From: Psococerastis gibbosa
Taxonomy: Eukaryota > Arthropoda > Insecta > Psocodea > Psocidae
DNA length: 64,000 bases
Direction: 5' to 3'
Assembly (NCBI GenBank): GCA_963971405.1
Contig: OZ020488.1
Span: forward strand, 186,001 to 250,000
Part shown: positions 1 to 8,583 of the stretch, one piece after another
Layout of the letters: each line of letters begins with the position of its first letter
Numbering within the stretch: position 1 is the stretch's first letter
The notes under the pieces: model-generated
The model's input: only the letters and a program-made list of their open reading frames with translations
What the model was told of the DNA's origin: nothing
Databases searched by the model: none
Translations under genes and position numbers: made by a program

Positions 1-143
1 TAAACACAAGAACACCTATATTTTAATACCTAATTCTTACATATTACAAATTGTACAATGCATGGTAAATTGAGAGAAATTATTGTGTAAATTTGTTATG
101 AGGAGGGAGGTCTTAACTATTAAATTTGAAATGTGAATATATA

Positions 144-1450
144 CCTAGTCCTGCCATAAGTTCTGTCCCTAAAGTTATGACATGGTGCAAGGAATCAAAA
201 AGTTTAATATGCTTCGATTATTTTTTTATATATTTAATTATTCATATTTAAGTAATAAAACATACTAAATTTCAAAATGTCCACCATCATTTTGAACACT
301 AGCCTGAAGACGTTGTGGCCACACATCTATTGCGGCACGGACGGTTTCCAGAGTTAAATCTTGGGCTGCTGTGATGAGGGAATGCTTCAGCTATCCAAAT
401 TTGGGTGACGCTTTGAGCAGGCCTTGGCCTCCAAAACTGACCACAATGAATGGTCCAGGGGGTTCAAGTCTGGACTACCAGAGGGCCAGTCTGCTGTAGC
501 AATAAATCCGGGATTTTGGTCCTGAGCCACTCCTGAGTGGTTTTGGCTTTGTGGGCAGGCGCTGAATCTTGCTGGAAGCACCAATCGTGCCCGTTGAACA
601 AAGTGGTATTGAGGGGCTTCATTACTCCTTCCAAAACGTTATTCTGGTACACTTTAGCTCCAGTTTTTACGCCTTTTTCGCAAAATGCTAGGTTGTCACC
701 CCCTGGTACGACACCCCCCAACACACCATCACTGAAGACGGGTGATAACCTCGTTGCACGCTGGAAACAACTTCCCTGGCTTCCCGAGATGAATGAGCAT
801 AAACCTTGTCATTTTGGCGGTTGTAAACCTCTTCTATCACAAAAAATTTTTCGTCGTTGAAAAGGATCCACTCATGACCTTGAGCTGCGTGCCACGTAAG
901 TAACGCCTGCGCTCTGGTCCTCCTGATAGCTCGTAGTGCTCGAGTGAGCAGGTGTCATGTGGATCTCCGATAGGCCTTCATCTGTAGATCGTCCCAGACA
1001 AGTCATGACATCGACCTCTTGGACATGTCGAGTTCCTTGGCTTTCTGCTTTCGGAGTGGATTTCTCCGAATTCGCTCCCTCACCACTTTAACTGCTTTAG
1101 CAGTCCTCACAGTCCTCGGACGCCCAGATCGCGGCCAGTCTTCAAAACTAGAAGTCTCGTTGTAACGATTAATTGCACGGTACACAATTTTTCTTAGTTA
1201 TTTTTAAAGGCTTCAAAGTTTTAAAAATGTCATTAGGAGGCATACCATACTTGTGGAGGCATATCACGGTAATACGGTTTTCATCAGTACTTCATTCCAT
1301 CTCAACAGGGCGAAGTTTTAACCGCAACTGGTGTTATTCCACTAGCAGAAAGAACAATGTAAACAATGCCAGGGTTGACAACCATCAACCCTTGAGATAA
1401 AGTCAGCGTGGCCAAAATGCCGCAGGGACAGAACTTATGGCAGGACTAGG
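144..1450 (-). mobile_element. Tc1/mariner (maT-like) transposon, degenerate
   Basis: Seen: perfect 27-bp inverted terminal repeats at 144-170 and 1424-1450 (outer end CCTAGTCCTGCC), flanked by TA on both sides (142-143, 1451-1452), the Tc1/mariner target duplication. The 1307-bp body carries transposase pieces on the minus strand. Inference: a once autonomous element, now inactive because its reading frame is broken. The perfect terminal repeats suggest it could still have been moved in trans fairly recently. Confidence 0.9.
387..1185 (-). pseudogene. maT-like mariner transposase, broken by frameshifts
   Basis: Read on the minus strand, 1185-1003 gives an N-terminal helix-turn-helix region (FEDWPRSGRPRTVR, typical of the paired-like DNA-binding domain). 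724-464 gives a catalytic stretch with FQQDSAPAHKAKTTQEWL (second catalytic Asp). 584-387, in another frame, gives DWPSGSPDLNPLDHSLW (third catalytic Asp). Joining these pieces in thought places about 37 residues between the last two acidic residues, which fits the DD37D (maT) group. The frame changes between 584 and 464, and the segment between 1003 and 724 is not open in one frame, so no functional transposase is made. In an intact copy the enzyme would cut and paste the element at TA sites in the nucleus. Confidence 0.8.
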
Positions 1451-1739
1451 TATACAATAGAACGATTTGAGATACAGTACCACAAAACTGTCGTGCCCGG
1501 TGCCTTATACTACAGATAAAATAACACACACATAATAATTATGTAGGCTATATAAACTTTGAAGTGTCTTGGCTATCCATTGATGAGATTCGTCGTCGGC
1601 TCGTGTCGTTCCAACCCTTCAGAATAAATTTAGATTTCAACGCTGGTTAATAGGCTACAGACAACTGAAAATTATGTTTCAAACTAAATAGTTACCAAGG
1701 CGTGGTAAGTACAAGAAGGCAGAGGCGGACACAGCGACC

Positions 1740-2140
1740 GGCACTGAGGGTAATTGCCCCCCCCCCCCCCCCTTTGGCCAGCAGTTATATTCTTTGCCTC
1801 TAAAATCTAAGTGTTACTGCACTCGAAATGCGCAAAACCTCTCTATTTCAGCCCTATTTTTCAAAAAAATTCTCCCGGGTGAGACCCCCAAGCTCCCCTT
1901 GTACCCAATTATATTGATTCTTTGTAATATACAGTATAAGCCTTATTGCTATCAAAATGCGTAAAACCTCACCATTTCAGTCCTATTTTTTAAAAACTTT
2001 CTCCCGGGGGAGACCCTCGGGCCCCCAGTGTCCATAATTATGTTGATTCTTTGTAATATATAAACCTTATTGCTCTCAAAATGCGCAAAACCCCAATATT
2101 TCAGCCATCTGGCTTCTGAGCAACTTTTACGAAAGTGGGT
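1740..2140. repeat. Direct repeats of the GTTTTACGCATTTTG / CCCGGGGGAGAC family
   Basis: Three diverged units begin near 1825, 1955 and 2078. Each has 'atgcgcaaaacctc' or a variant, 'tttcagccctattttt', and (in the first two) a 'ctcccggg(g)gagac' block. A poly-C run (about 1758-1772) precedes them. The same core occurs in several hAT-like elements here (7008-8165, 35496-36891, 52996-54924, 55179-55427) and near 63,130. No terminal repeats were found for this copy, so it is called only a repeat. It is followed at about 2198-2221 by an ATT microsatellite. Confidence 0.65.
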
Positions 2141-2267
2141 TCAAATTAATAATTTTTATCTTTTAGTTTTAATTTACTTTACATATATTTACCATTATTA
2201 TTATTATTATTATTATTATTAGTATTCCGGTACATGAATATATTACATTGTATTACCCTATCCTATA

Positions 2268-2692
2268 TACAGGGTGGTCCAGACCATCCGTCCACCTACA
2301 TTTTCTCGAAAACGAATGACTTCAGAGGTCTGATTTTTTTTTATCATTACAAAGTTAGGGTTGATGCATTTCTGGAAATTAGTTTGGAATTTTTTGGGGA
2401 CCTGAAAGGGGGTTTTTTTGGGGTCCATATGCTGTTTCTCGGAATAATCAGATATAACGGTATGTCAAATTGCACATCATTTGAAAGCTTAGTGTTAATT
2501 CATAATTTGCAAAATTTGCAAAACAGCATGTGGACCCCCCAAAAACCCCCCTTTGAGGTCCCCAAAAAATGCCAAACTAATTTCCAGAAATGCATCAGCT
2601 CCCACTTTGTAATGATAAAACAAAATTCAGACCTCTGACGTCATTCGTTTTCGAGAAAAAGTAGGTGGACGGATGGTCTGGACCACCCTGTA
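2268..2692. mobile_element. Fold-back MITE, 425 bp palindrome
   Basis: The two halves are inverted copies of each other. The left arm starts TACAGGGTGGTCCAGACC and the right arm ends with its complement. Pairing continues inward through 'ctcgaaaacgaatgac', 'gcatttctggaaattag' and 'ttttttggggacct' to near 2440, leaving a loop of under 100 bp. Such a sequence would fold into a long hairpin. No coding capacity is evident; the reading frame across it is just the translated palindrome. The TA at each end may be a TA target duplication (Tc1/mariner or similar). The family is not identified. Confidence 0.75.
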
Positions 2693-2879
2693 CACAAGTA
2701 GGTTATATTATGTGCTCCCAGTGCTGGGGGTACCGGCTGGGGAAAAAAAAAATATTACATATTAGCCATAACTTCAGAAACAATGAAAAGAACCGGTCCG
2801 AGTTTGCTCGAACATACTTTCCAATTTATCAAGTAGTAGCTAGAGAAAATGTGTAATATCATGGTAAATAATTTTCCTG

Positions 2880-2985
2880 TTGTTAAATTTCCGATATATC
2901 GGGGGGGGGGGGGGGGGGGGGGGGTTGCCCACCTGACGTCACTGGAGGTGAGGTAAATTCTAGATAGGTCAGACCAATAAATTAC
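2880..2985. repeat. Fragment of a poly-G hAT MITE (related to 61385-61536)
   Basis: A run of about 24 G is followed by 'ttgcccacctgacgtcactggaggtgaggtaaa', which resembles the interior of the MITE at 61385-61536 ('ccatctgacgccaccgaaggtgaggtaacc'). Terminal repeats are not recognisable, so this looks like a decayed relative. Confidence 0.4.
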
Positions 2986-3339
2986 CACACAGCAATAATG
3001 GCAGGGCACGCAATGCATTTGACCGTGAATTTTCAATCATTTTTTCAAAAACATTTTTTTTGCACAAAACCAAATAGTTTTTTGGGAAAGCAATCCGTCC
3101 GGGTTCGTTACTCAATGTAACACCTAAAACATGCCTGAAGGTAGAAATCATCGATGGAAAGGTTTCACAGAAAAATTATTTTTTAGTCATTTTTCATTAA
3201 CATTTAGTTATTTTTATTTTTTTATCCCCAGAAGCAAACTATCCAGGGGCAAGTGACCCCCCGCATTTGTGTCAACATTAATAACGACTACAGTATATGT
3301 AAATTTAAAAGAAATCGTTGGAGCCGTTTTCGAGAAATA

Positions 3340-3665
3340 ATTTTTTTATACGTTGTTTATGAGTTTTTTGAAAATAAACTCCCCCGAGTAACCGAGTAAG
3401 CCCAAAATAAAAATAAAATTTTCGAGGTATGATTTTTGTGAACTAACACGCCGAATTGCATACAAATCCACCGAGTAGTTTGCCCGGAAATTGACGAACA
3501 GACAGACAGAGCGACAGACAGAGCGACAGACAGACAGACATTTCGTAAAAACCACTTTTTTGTGTTCCTGGGACCTCAAAACGTGTAAATCCGTTGAAAT
3601 CTCGGAATTGAAAATTTCGACCATCACAAAGCTTTCCTTATACTAAATATAAATTGGAAAGCAAT
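3340..3665. repeat. Dispersed repeat with GACA microsatellite, copy 1
   Basis: Contains a (GACA/GAGC)n run at about 3500-3540, then 'tttcgtaaaaaccactttttt', 'gttcctgggacctcaaaacg' and 'atccgttgaaatctcgga'. The same module occurs at 13540-13850 (+) and 14000-14115 (inverted). The reading frame on the minus strand over the microsatellite is a repeat translation and not a gene. The element class is unknown. Confidence 0.65.
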
Positions 3666-3837
3666 AATAAATTGCAGTATTATTGAACTTTTTGTTCTTA
3701 TTTTAGTACAAGAACCTAACAGGAGGCAGACCAGATAATAAAGTTATTAGGCAATTAGGGGTTCCAAAATTACTTTATTAAATTGAGAACTTGGGAATGT
3801 ACGCACATTAGCACATGGCTTATAGTATAGAAGTATT

Positions 3838-4120
3838 TAGGGTTGCCAGGTGTCCGGTTTTTCACCGGACAGTATTTGACCGGGACAATGCTTTGTCCGT
3901 TTCTTTCGCTCGAGTGTGCAAATTTTTGTTTTCTGGAGGATTGAACGAAATACTTTTATAAATCTTATACTAGGCCTAATTACTATAATAGAAAGTTTCT
4001 CAAAATGCACAAAATTGAAGACTAGAGAAAATCAGTTTTTTTTTTTTCTAGAAAAAATTAAATTGAATGGCCCATTGACTCCCTATCCGGTTTTCATTTT
4101 TTGTAAATCTGGCAACCCTA
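3838..4120. mobile_element. Non-autonomous hAT MITE (TAGGGTTGCCAG ends)
   Basis: Inverted termini TAGGGTTGCCAG / CTGGCAACCCTA enclose 283 bp. The flanks are gaagtatt (3830-3837) and gaagtact (4121-4128), a 7 of 8 match to an 8-bp duplication, which is the hAT signature. No coding sequence. Termini are shared with the element at 6054-6479. Confidence 0.8.
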
Positions 4121-4250
4121 GAAGTACTAGTATTATTAACATTTTTTTTGTTTAAATGGGAATTAAAAAATCGTGTGTAAAATTAATATGGAAGCTCTAT
4201 TTTATTTTGATCATGGTATTAATTTATAAGAACTCATGTTTGATCAAACG

Positions 4251-4612
4251 CCAACGGCCTTACCATGTTAATTCCATCAGAGCAGAGCATGTTTCAAACT
4301 GCGGCAACTTGGTAGTGTGCACAGCGTTGGCAGGGGAACCTGGTGGGACATGATAACGCGCTTAGGCAGTATAAGTCGAGTCCTGGTCACCTCCGATCTA
4401 ATCGTGTGACTTTACCATGTTCCCCAAGTGGTTCGGAATCCACTATAATCAGGAGGTCCACCCTGTTAGTCAACTCCCCTTTCCCCGAGGTGATAGAGTC
4501 TGCCCTTAGGGTGCCTCAAGTTAACAAACAGACTCACTCCCCCCGCCAGGCTGACAGGGTTGCTTAAAGCAGAAATGCTGAAAGCAGGCGTTAGAAACAA
4601 CAACAACAACAA
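4251..4612 (+). mobile_element. SINE with (AAC)n tail, probably 5S rRNA-derived, full length
   Basis: A perfect 15-bp direct repeat, atgtttgatcaaacg, flanks it (4236-4250 and 4614-4628), as expected for target-primed reverse transcription. The 3' end is (AAC)n at about 4596-4612. The 5' end reads (g)ccaacggccttaccatg, which resembles the start of 5S rRNA (GCCAACG-CC-TACCA), followed near 4335 by 'ggggaacctggtggga', reminiscent of the 5S internal promoter. This makes a 5S-derived (SINE3-type) head likely but unproven. The body from about 4385 onward is repeated, inverted and 5'-truncated, at 57265-57480. The partner LINE is not identified. Confidence 0.75.
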
Positions 4613-4785
4613 CATGTTTGATCAAACGAGCTGCTTCGTAATATATAATAAAATATGTAGGGAATATAACGACTGAGCCATTGTGGTGCTAACGTTTTTT
4701 TTAAAAGGTGTAGTATCCTTTCTGTGATAAGCTATGACAGACATACAGTATATAGTATACACTATTACTGTATTATAATTCCACT

Positions 4786-5201
4786 CAGGGACGCCGAATT
4801 TTCAAAATTCTGGGGGGGGGGGCAAAATTCGGTACTCTGGAAAGTATTAGGAAAATGCATTGGTAAATGGTTACTTAAAATGAGTATAATGCAGAAAGCA
4901 TTGACCGACGTACACTCGCTCTTTCTATAAAATTATTTACTAAAGCCTTCATATCAAAAATCATTCGAAAGTTGGCTATGCGAACAAAATTGACGCGAAA
5001 AAGTTTCTTAAAGTTGGTGCGGTGCAAATGCCAAATTATGTGATTTATTTTTATCTTAATGTTTGAAATATTAAGGGAGACAAATAAATAAACTGCACTA
5101 AGGGTTCTTGCTTCTGGGGGGCGCTGCCCCCCCCCCAGAAATTAGTCTGCGGGGGCAAGATGGACCGTGCCCCCCCCCCCCCCCCGAAGTCGGCGTCCCT
5201 G
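4786..5201. mobile_element. Non-autonomous hAT MITE (CAGGGACGCCGA ends)
   Basis: Termini CAGGGACGCCGA (4786) and TCGGCGTCCCTG (ending 5201) are exact inverted copies. The flanks attccact (4778-4785) and atttcagt (5202-5209) agree at 6 of 8 positions. Runs of G near 4812 and C near 5128 and 5171 lie close to each end. There is no gene inside. Confidence 0.75.
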
Positions 5202-5499
5202 ATTTCAGTGATACAGTAATTATTGAAGCGAGCTAGAAAGGGATCAGTCAGGTGCATAACCTTGGGGACATTAACTGTGCTGATTTGAGCCTGTGTGCGG
5301 CTACTATTGACTTGTAATCACCGAGAATTTAAGAGAATAGGCTGCTGCTGGGACTGCTTCCGGAGAGAAGCTATTCGCATGAGCCACATGTACACTGTAT
5401 GAAATACATAATATGAGTGCTTAATAGTAGTAATGACATTACCTTATCAAGATGACAGTAATAATAATGATTGTGAAACGTGGACAAAGCTGGAATAAC

Positions 5500-5718
5500 G
5501 AAAAATAATAAATAAATAAGGTCTTTTTGTTGTTTCTATTACTAAGCCAACCTAGCGGAGTTAGGGCTATATACACTCAACTAGGAAGCCCCGGGACCGC
5601 CTGCTTTACATGCATTCCGAATAATGGCCAGACAAATCAGCTATATAGTGTGGGACTCGAACCAACAACCTTTCGGGTGAAAGTCAGAGTCCGCACGACT
5701 ACGCTACATGTCTTGACA
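5500..5718 (-). mobile_element. tRNA-derived SINE, copy 1
   Basis: On the minus strand, a box A-like sequence (reverse complement of 5696-5706) and a box B (reverse complement of 5653-5663, GGTTCGAGTCC) have tRNA spacing. The A/T-rich tail lies to the left (about 5500-5520, aataaataaataag). A second copy at 44281-44495 shares most of the body, including 'actaagccaacctagcggag' and 'aacctttcgggtgaaag'. Its 5' edge abuts the hAT MITE at 5719, whose target duplication lies in the SINE end. Confidence 0.75.
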
Positions 5719-5908
5719 CAGGCCCGTACCTAAGGAAGGGGGGGGGGGCGAAGGGTGCCATGGCCCCCCCTAAATTTGATAAAAAATAATAAATAATGTA
5801 AGTGTTTTAGCTAAAACTACTTAAATCACTACGGATGAACCTATCATTTATAAAAAAAAATGTGTTTTTGCCCCCCCCCCCCCCAATTAAATCCTGGGTA
5901 CGGGCCTG
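5719..5908. mobile_element. Non-autonomous hAT MITE (CAGGCCCGTACC ends)
   Basis: 190 bp bounded by CAGGCCCGTACC and GGTACGGGCCTG, with a perfect 8-bp target duplication tcttgaca at 5711-5718 and 5909-5916. G and C tracts lie inside both ends. It was inserted at the promoter-side end of the SINE at 5500-5718. Confidence 0.9.
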
Positions 5909-6053
5909 TCTTGACATAATGATAGGGATTCGGATTTTCTGATCACAGCTCCATCATTACTGTATAGTAATGACGTTACAGCCCATTACTGGTAATGTCA
6001 TTATTATTGACCGTGTAGAGGCCGCTTTAGTGTCGTTGCATGTCGCTTGAGGC

Positions 6054-6479
6054 TAGGGTTGCCAACTTTTTTTTCTCGAAATAAAGTACATCTGACTTGG
6101 GAGAAGGAAAATAATGAGTACAGTATTTAAAAAAGAGTACTTACTGTTAAATGAGTCAAAATCACGCCGAAAATACACTTTTATACACAACATTTAATTG
6201 TAAATCAGGGGGTTCGAATTACTAATGAAAACAATATTTTTTTTTAGGTTTTCGCAGAATTCTTATTCTTTTGAAAGCTACTAAAAGCCTCTTCACACTG
6301 CAAATCTAAATTTATAAATAAATAGCTCATTTCTAATTAAATTTATAAAAAAATATTTTGCTTCTTCTTTCAGAAAAAGAGTATTTTTGCGTACCTACTC
6401 TAAATGACCTTCAGTTTGTAGAGTTCACATGCATGAAAAAGAGTGCAATACTCTGAAGGAGAGTAAGTTGGCAACCCTA
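6054..6479. mobile_element. Non-autonomous hAT element (TAGGGTTGCCAACTT ends)
   Basis: Termini TAGGGTTGCCAACTT and AAGTTGGCAACCCTA are perfect inverted repeats. The 8-bp duplication cttgaggc is exact (6046-6053 and 6480-6487). The interior is A/T-rich and non-coding. It shares its terminal core with 3838-4120. Confidence 0.92.
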
Positions 6480-7007
6480 CTTGAGGCACAAGAGAATAAG
6501 GCCCTCCAGTCACAGATTTTTATTTGTCACTTTTATAATTATTTCTACCATCTTAACCAGACCTTTAGAGTGACAAACACTCGATAGATGTTCACCGAAG
6601 ATTGATGTCTCCTTTCTGATTTTCAAAATTGTCATTGCAAATTTCACTGCCTACTACTACTACTAATTTCCACCGTACCCTGATAAAAAAAAACAAGCCG
6701 CTAGCCTTCAACAAGGTAGGATCCATCTAATGCTACCACAAATCACCTTTCCCCCTTTACAGGTGCAACTTTTTTGTTAGCTCCGATACACCCGCTAAAT
6801 CGGACGTGAGCTCAGCGAGAAAAATATTTTAAAGTAGACTCGGTTTTGCGCCAAACCGTTTGCTCCAAAGACCGTAAGGTGTATAAATAGTTTTTGTACA
6901 CCGGGCCTAGTTATACGAATGGTGTCTTGTTTCAATTTATTCGAGTAATTTAAGCTTTCTAATGATTTTGTAGTAAGCTTAGGTTTCTTACCTGAATCCT
7001 AATATGG

Positions 7008-8165
7008 TAAGCCTGCCAGATTTATTTTTCAAAAAACCGGGAGGTTCTAGTTTGGCTTATACAGTATACACTATACCCATTTTTTTCGACATCTAGGGCA
7101 AGTGCAATAAGTTAGCATCAAAAATATAGAGGGCCTCCACGGGGAAACCCGTTCTCAAGGACGTACCCCTGTATGCAGCTTTTAGACATTCAGATTTGAC
7201 ACGCGGTGAACACAATTGCACACGAGGGGGGCCCGGGGGTCTCCCCCGGTAGATGTTTTTTTGAAAAATTGGCTTAAATTAATGAGGTTTTAGGTACATC
7301 GATAGTAGTAACGTTCAGATCTAAATAGCGGAGTTTGACAGGCGGAAAATACTACTGCTCACAAGGGGGGCCCGGGGGTCTCCCCCGGTAGAATTGTGTT
7401 GAAAAGTAGGCTTAAAATAATGTGGTTATACGCATTTTGATAGCAGTAACGTTCAGATCTTACACATGCGATGAATGAAGTAGGTAGTTGGAAACAAGAG
7501 GGGGCCCGGGGATCCCCCCCGGTAGAATTTTTTTTTGAAAAATTGGCTTAAATTAATGTGGTTTTACGCATTTAGTTAGCAGTAATGTTCAGATTTTACA
7601 GCCGATAAATATACTAAGTTAGTAGTGGCAAACAAGGGGGCCAGGGGGTCTCAACCGGTAGAAAAATTTGTAAAACTTGGCTTAAAATAATGGGGCTTTA
7701 CGTATACTGATAGCAGTAACATTTAGATTATAAAGGCGAAAATTGCCCGAGGGTCTCCCCCGGTTAAATTGTTTTTGAAAAATTGGCTTGATGTAGTGGG
7801 GTTTTGCTCATTTTGATAGCAGTAACGTTCTGGTTTTACATGTAATGAATTAACTAATTAAGTAGGTAGTTGGAAACAAGGGGGCCAGGGGGTCTCCCCC
7901 GTTTGAAAAATTGTGAACAATAGGCCTGAAATAGAGGGGTTTTGCGGAGATTAGCATTTACAGGCGATGAATACAATTGCACATAATTCGATTAAAATGT
8001 ATACTTAATCGTAAAATTACACCACTCAATTTCATGTCTTAGAAAAACTGGGAGATTTTCCTAAACCGAGAGATTACGGCCTCCCGAAAACATTCACCCA
8101 GAAGCCGGGAGATTGGGCTGAAAACCAGGAGCCTCCCGGGTAAACCGGGAGGTATGGCAGGCTTA
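7008..8165. mobile_element. Non-autonomous hAT element carrying a ~136 bp tandem array
   Basis: Termini TAAGCCTGCCA (7008) and TGGCAGGCTTA (ending 8165), with an exact 8-bp duplication taatatgg (7000-7007 and 8166-8173). The 1158-bp interior has no coding sequence; most of it is the array described separately. Subterminal CCGGGAGG motifs are repeated near both ends (7046, 8132, 8145). The end sequence resembles the YARGGYTGCCA termini of other hAT-like elements in the window. Confidence 0.9.
7190..7960. repeat. Tandem array, about 136 bp x 6, inside a hAT element
   Basis: The landmark 'gcc(c/a)gggggtctcccccgg' recurs at about 7231, 7370, 7504, 7640, 7745 and 7884, giving spacings of 139, 134, 136, 105 and 139. 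Each unit also contains 'tgaaaaattggcttaaa', 'ggttttacgcattttgatag' and 'cagtaacgttcag'. The short spacing marks a deleted unit. The GGGGGTCTCCCCC block is itself a short palindrome. Confidence 0.85.
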
Positions 8166-8173
8166 TAATATGG

Positions 8174-8495
8174 TACTATGGTCTTAACAAATGAAGTGTG
8201 GGCAGGTGGCATCTACCTGAGCATCAGCATTGGCGGTGCATTACTGGGCCAGCTAGTCCAACGACTCGAGGACCCTGATTAGCAAGTGAGCCGTCTGGAA
8301 ATAAATAAAAATCATGTATTTGTAACAGTCCAAGGATAATGCTTCAGACGGCTGTCTTGTAAGTAATGCAGGTGGATTATCGGGTGGGTTTACTAATGAA
8401 TTGTTAAGGGGTGGTATAGCACCGAAGTGCCACCCCCAGAAAAGTATGACCTGGAGGTGAGAATTAAAATAGTAGTTTTTCTCTTTTTTTTACAG
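8174..8495. other. Sequence upstream of the first recognised exon
   Basis: About 320 bp between the hAT element and the first coding exon. It ends in a pyrimidine tract and acag at 8492-8495, which looks like a splice acceptor, so an untranslated 5' exon probably lies further upstream. I see no TATA box or clear promoter here. Confidence 0.4.
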
Positions 8496-8500
8496 TCGTG

Positions 8501-8583
8501 ATGGCTCGCAAGACCGAAGCCCAACGCCTACAGGAGGCGGCTTCTTCATTGTTAAGTGGAAACGCCAATCTGGGCAGGACAAG
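8501..8583 (+). CDS. Exon 1 (coding part) of the polyQ gene
   Basis: Acceptor acag ends at 8495, ATG is at 8501 and donor GTAGGT starts at 8584. It encodes 27 residues beginning MARKTEAQR with an amphipathic look (RLQEAASSLL), then two bases of a split Arg codon. The upstream acceptor implies an earlier non-coding exon. Confidence 0.6.

Noticed and set aside
3346-3627. Protein frame with CRSVCRSVC repeats
   Set aside because: Translation of the GACA/GAGC microsatellite in a dispersed repeat.
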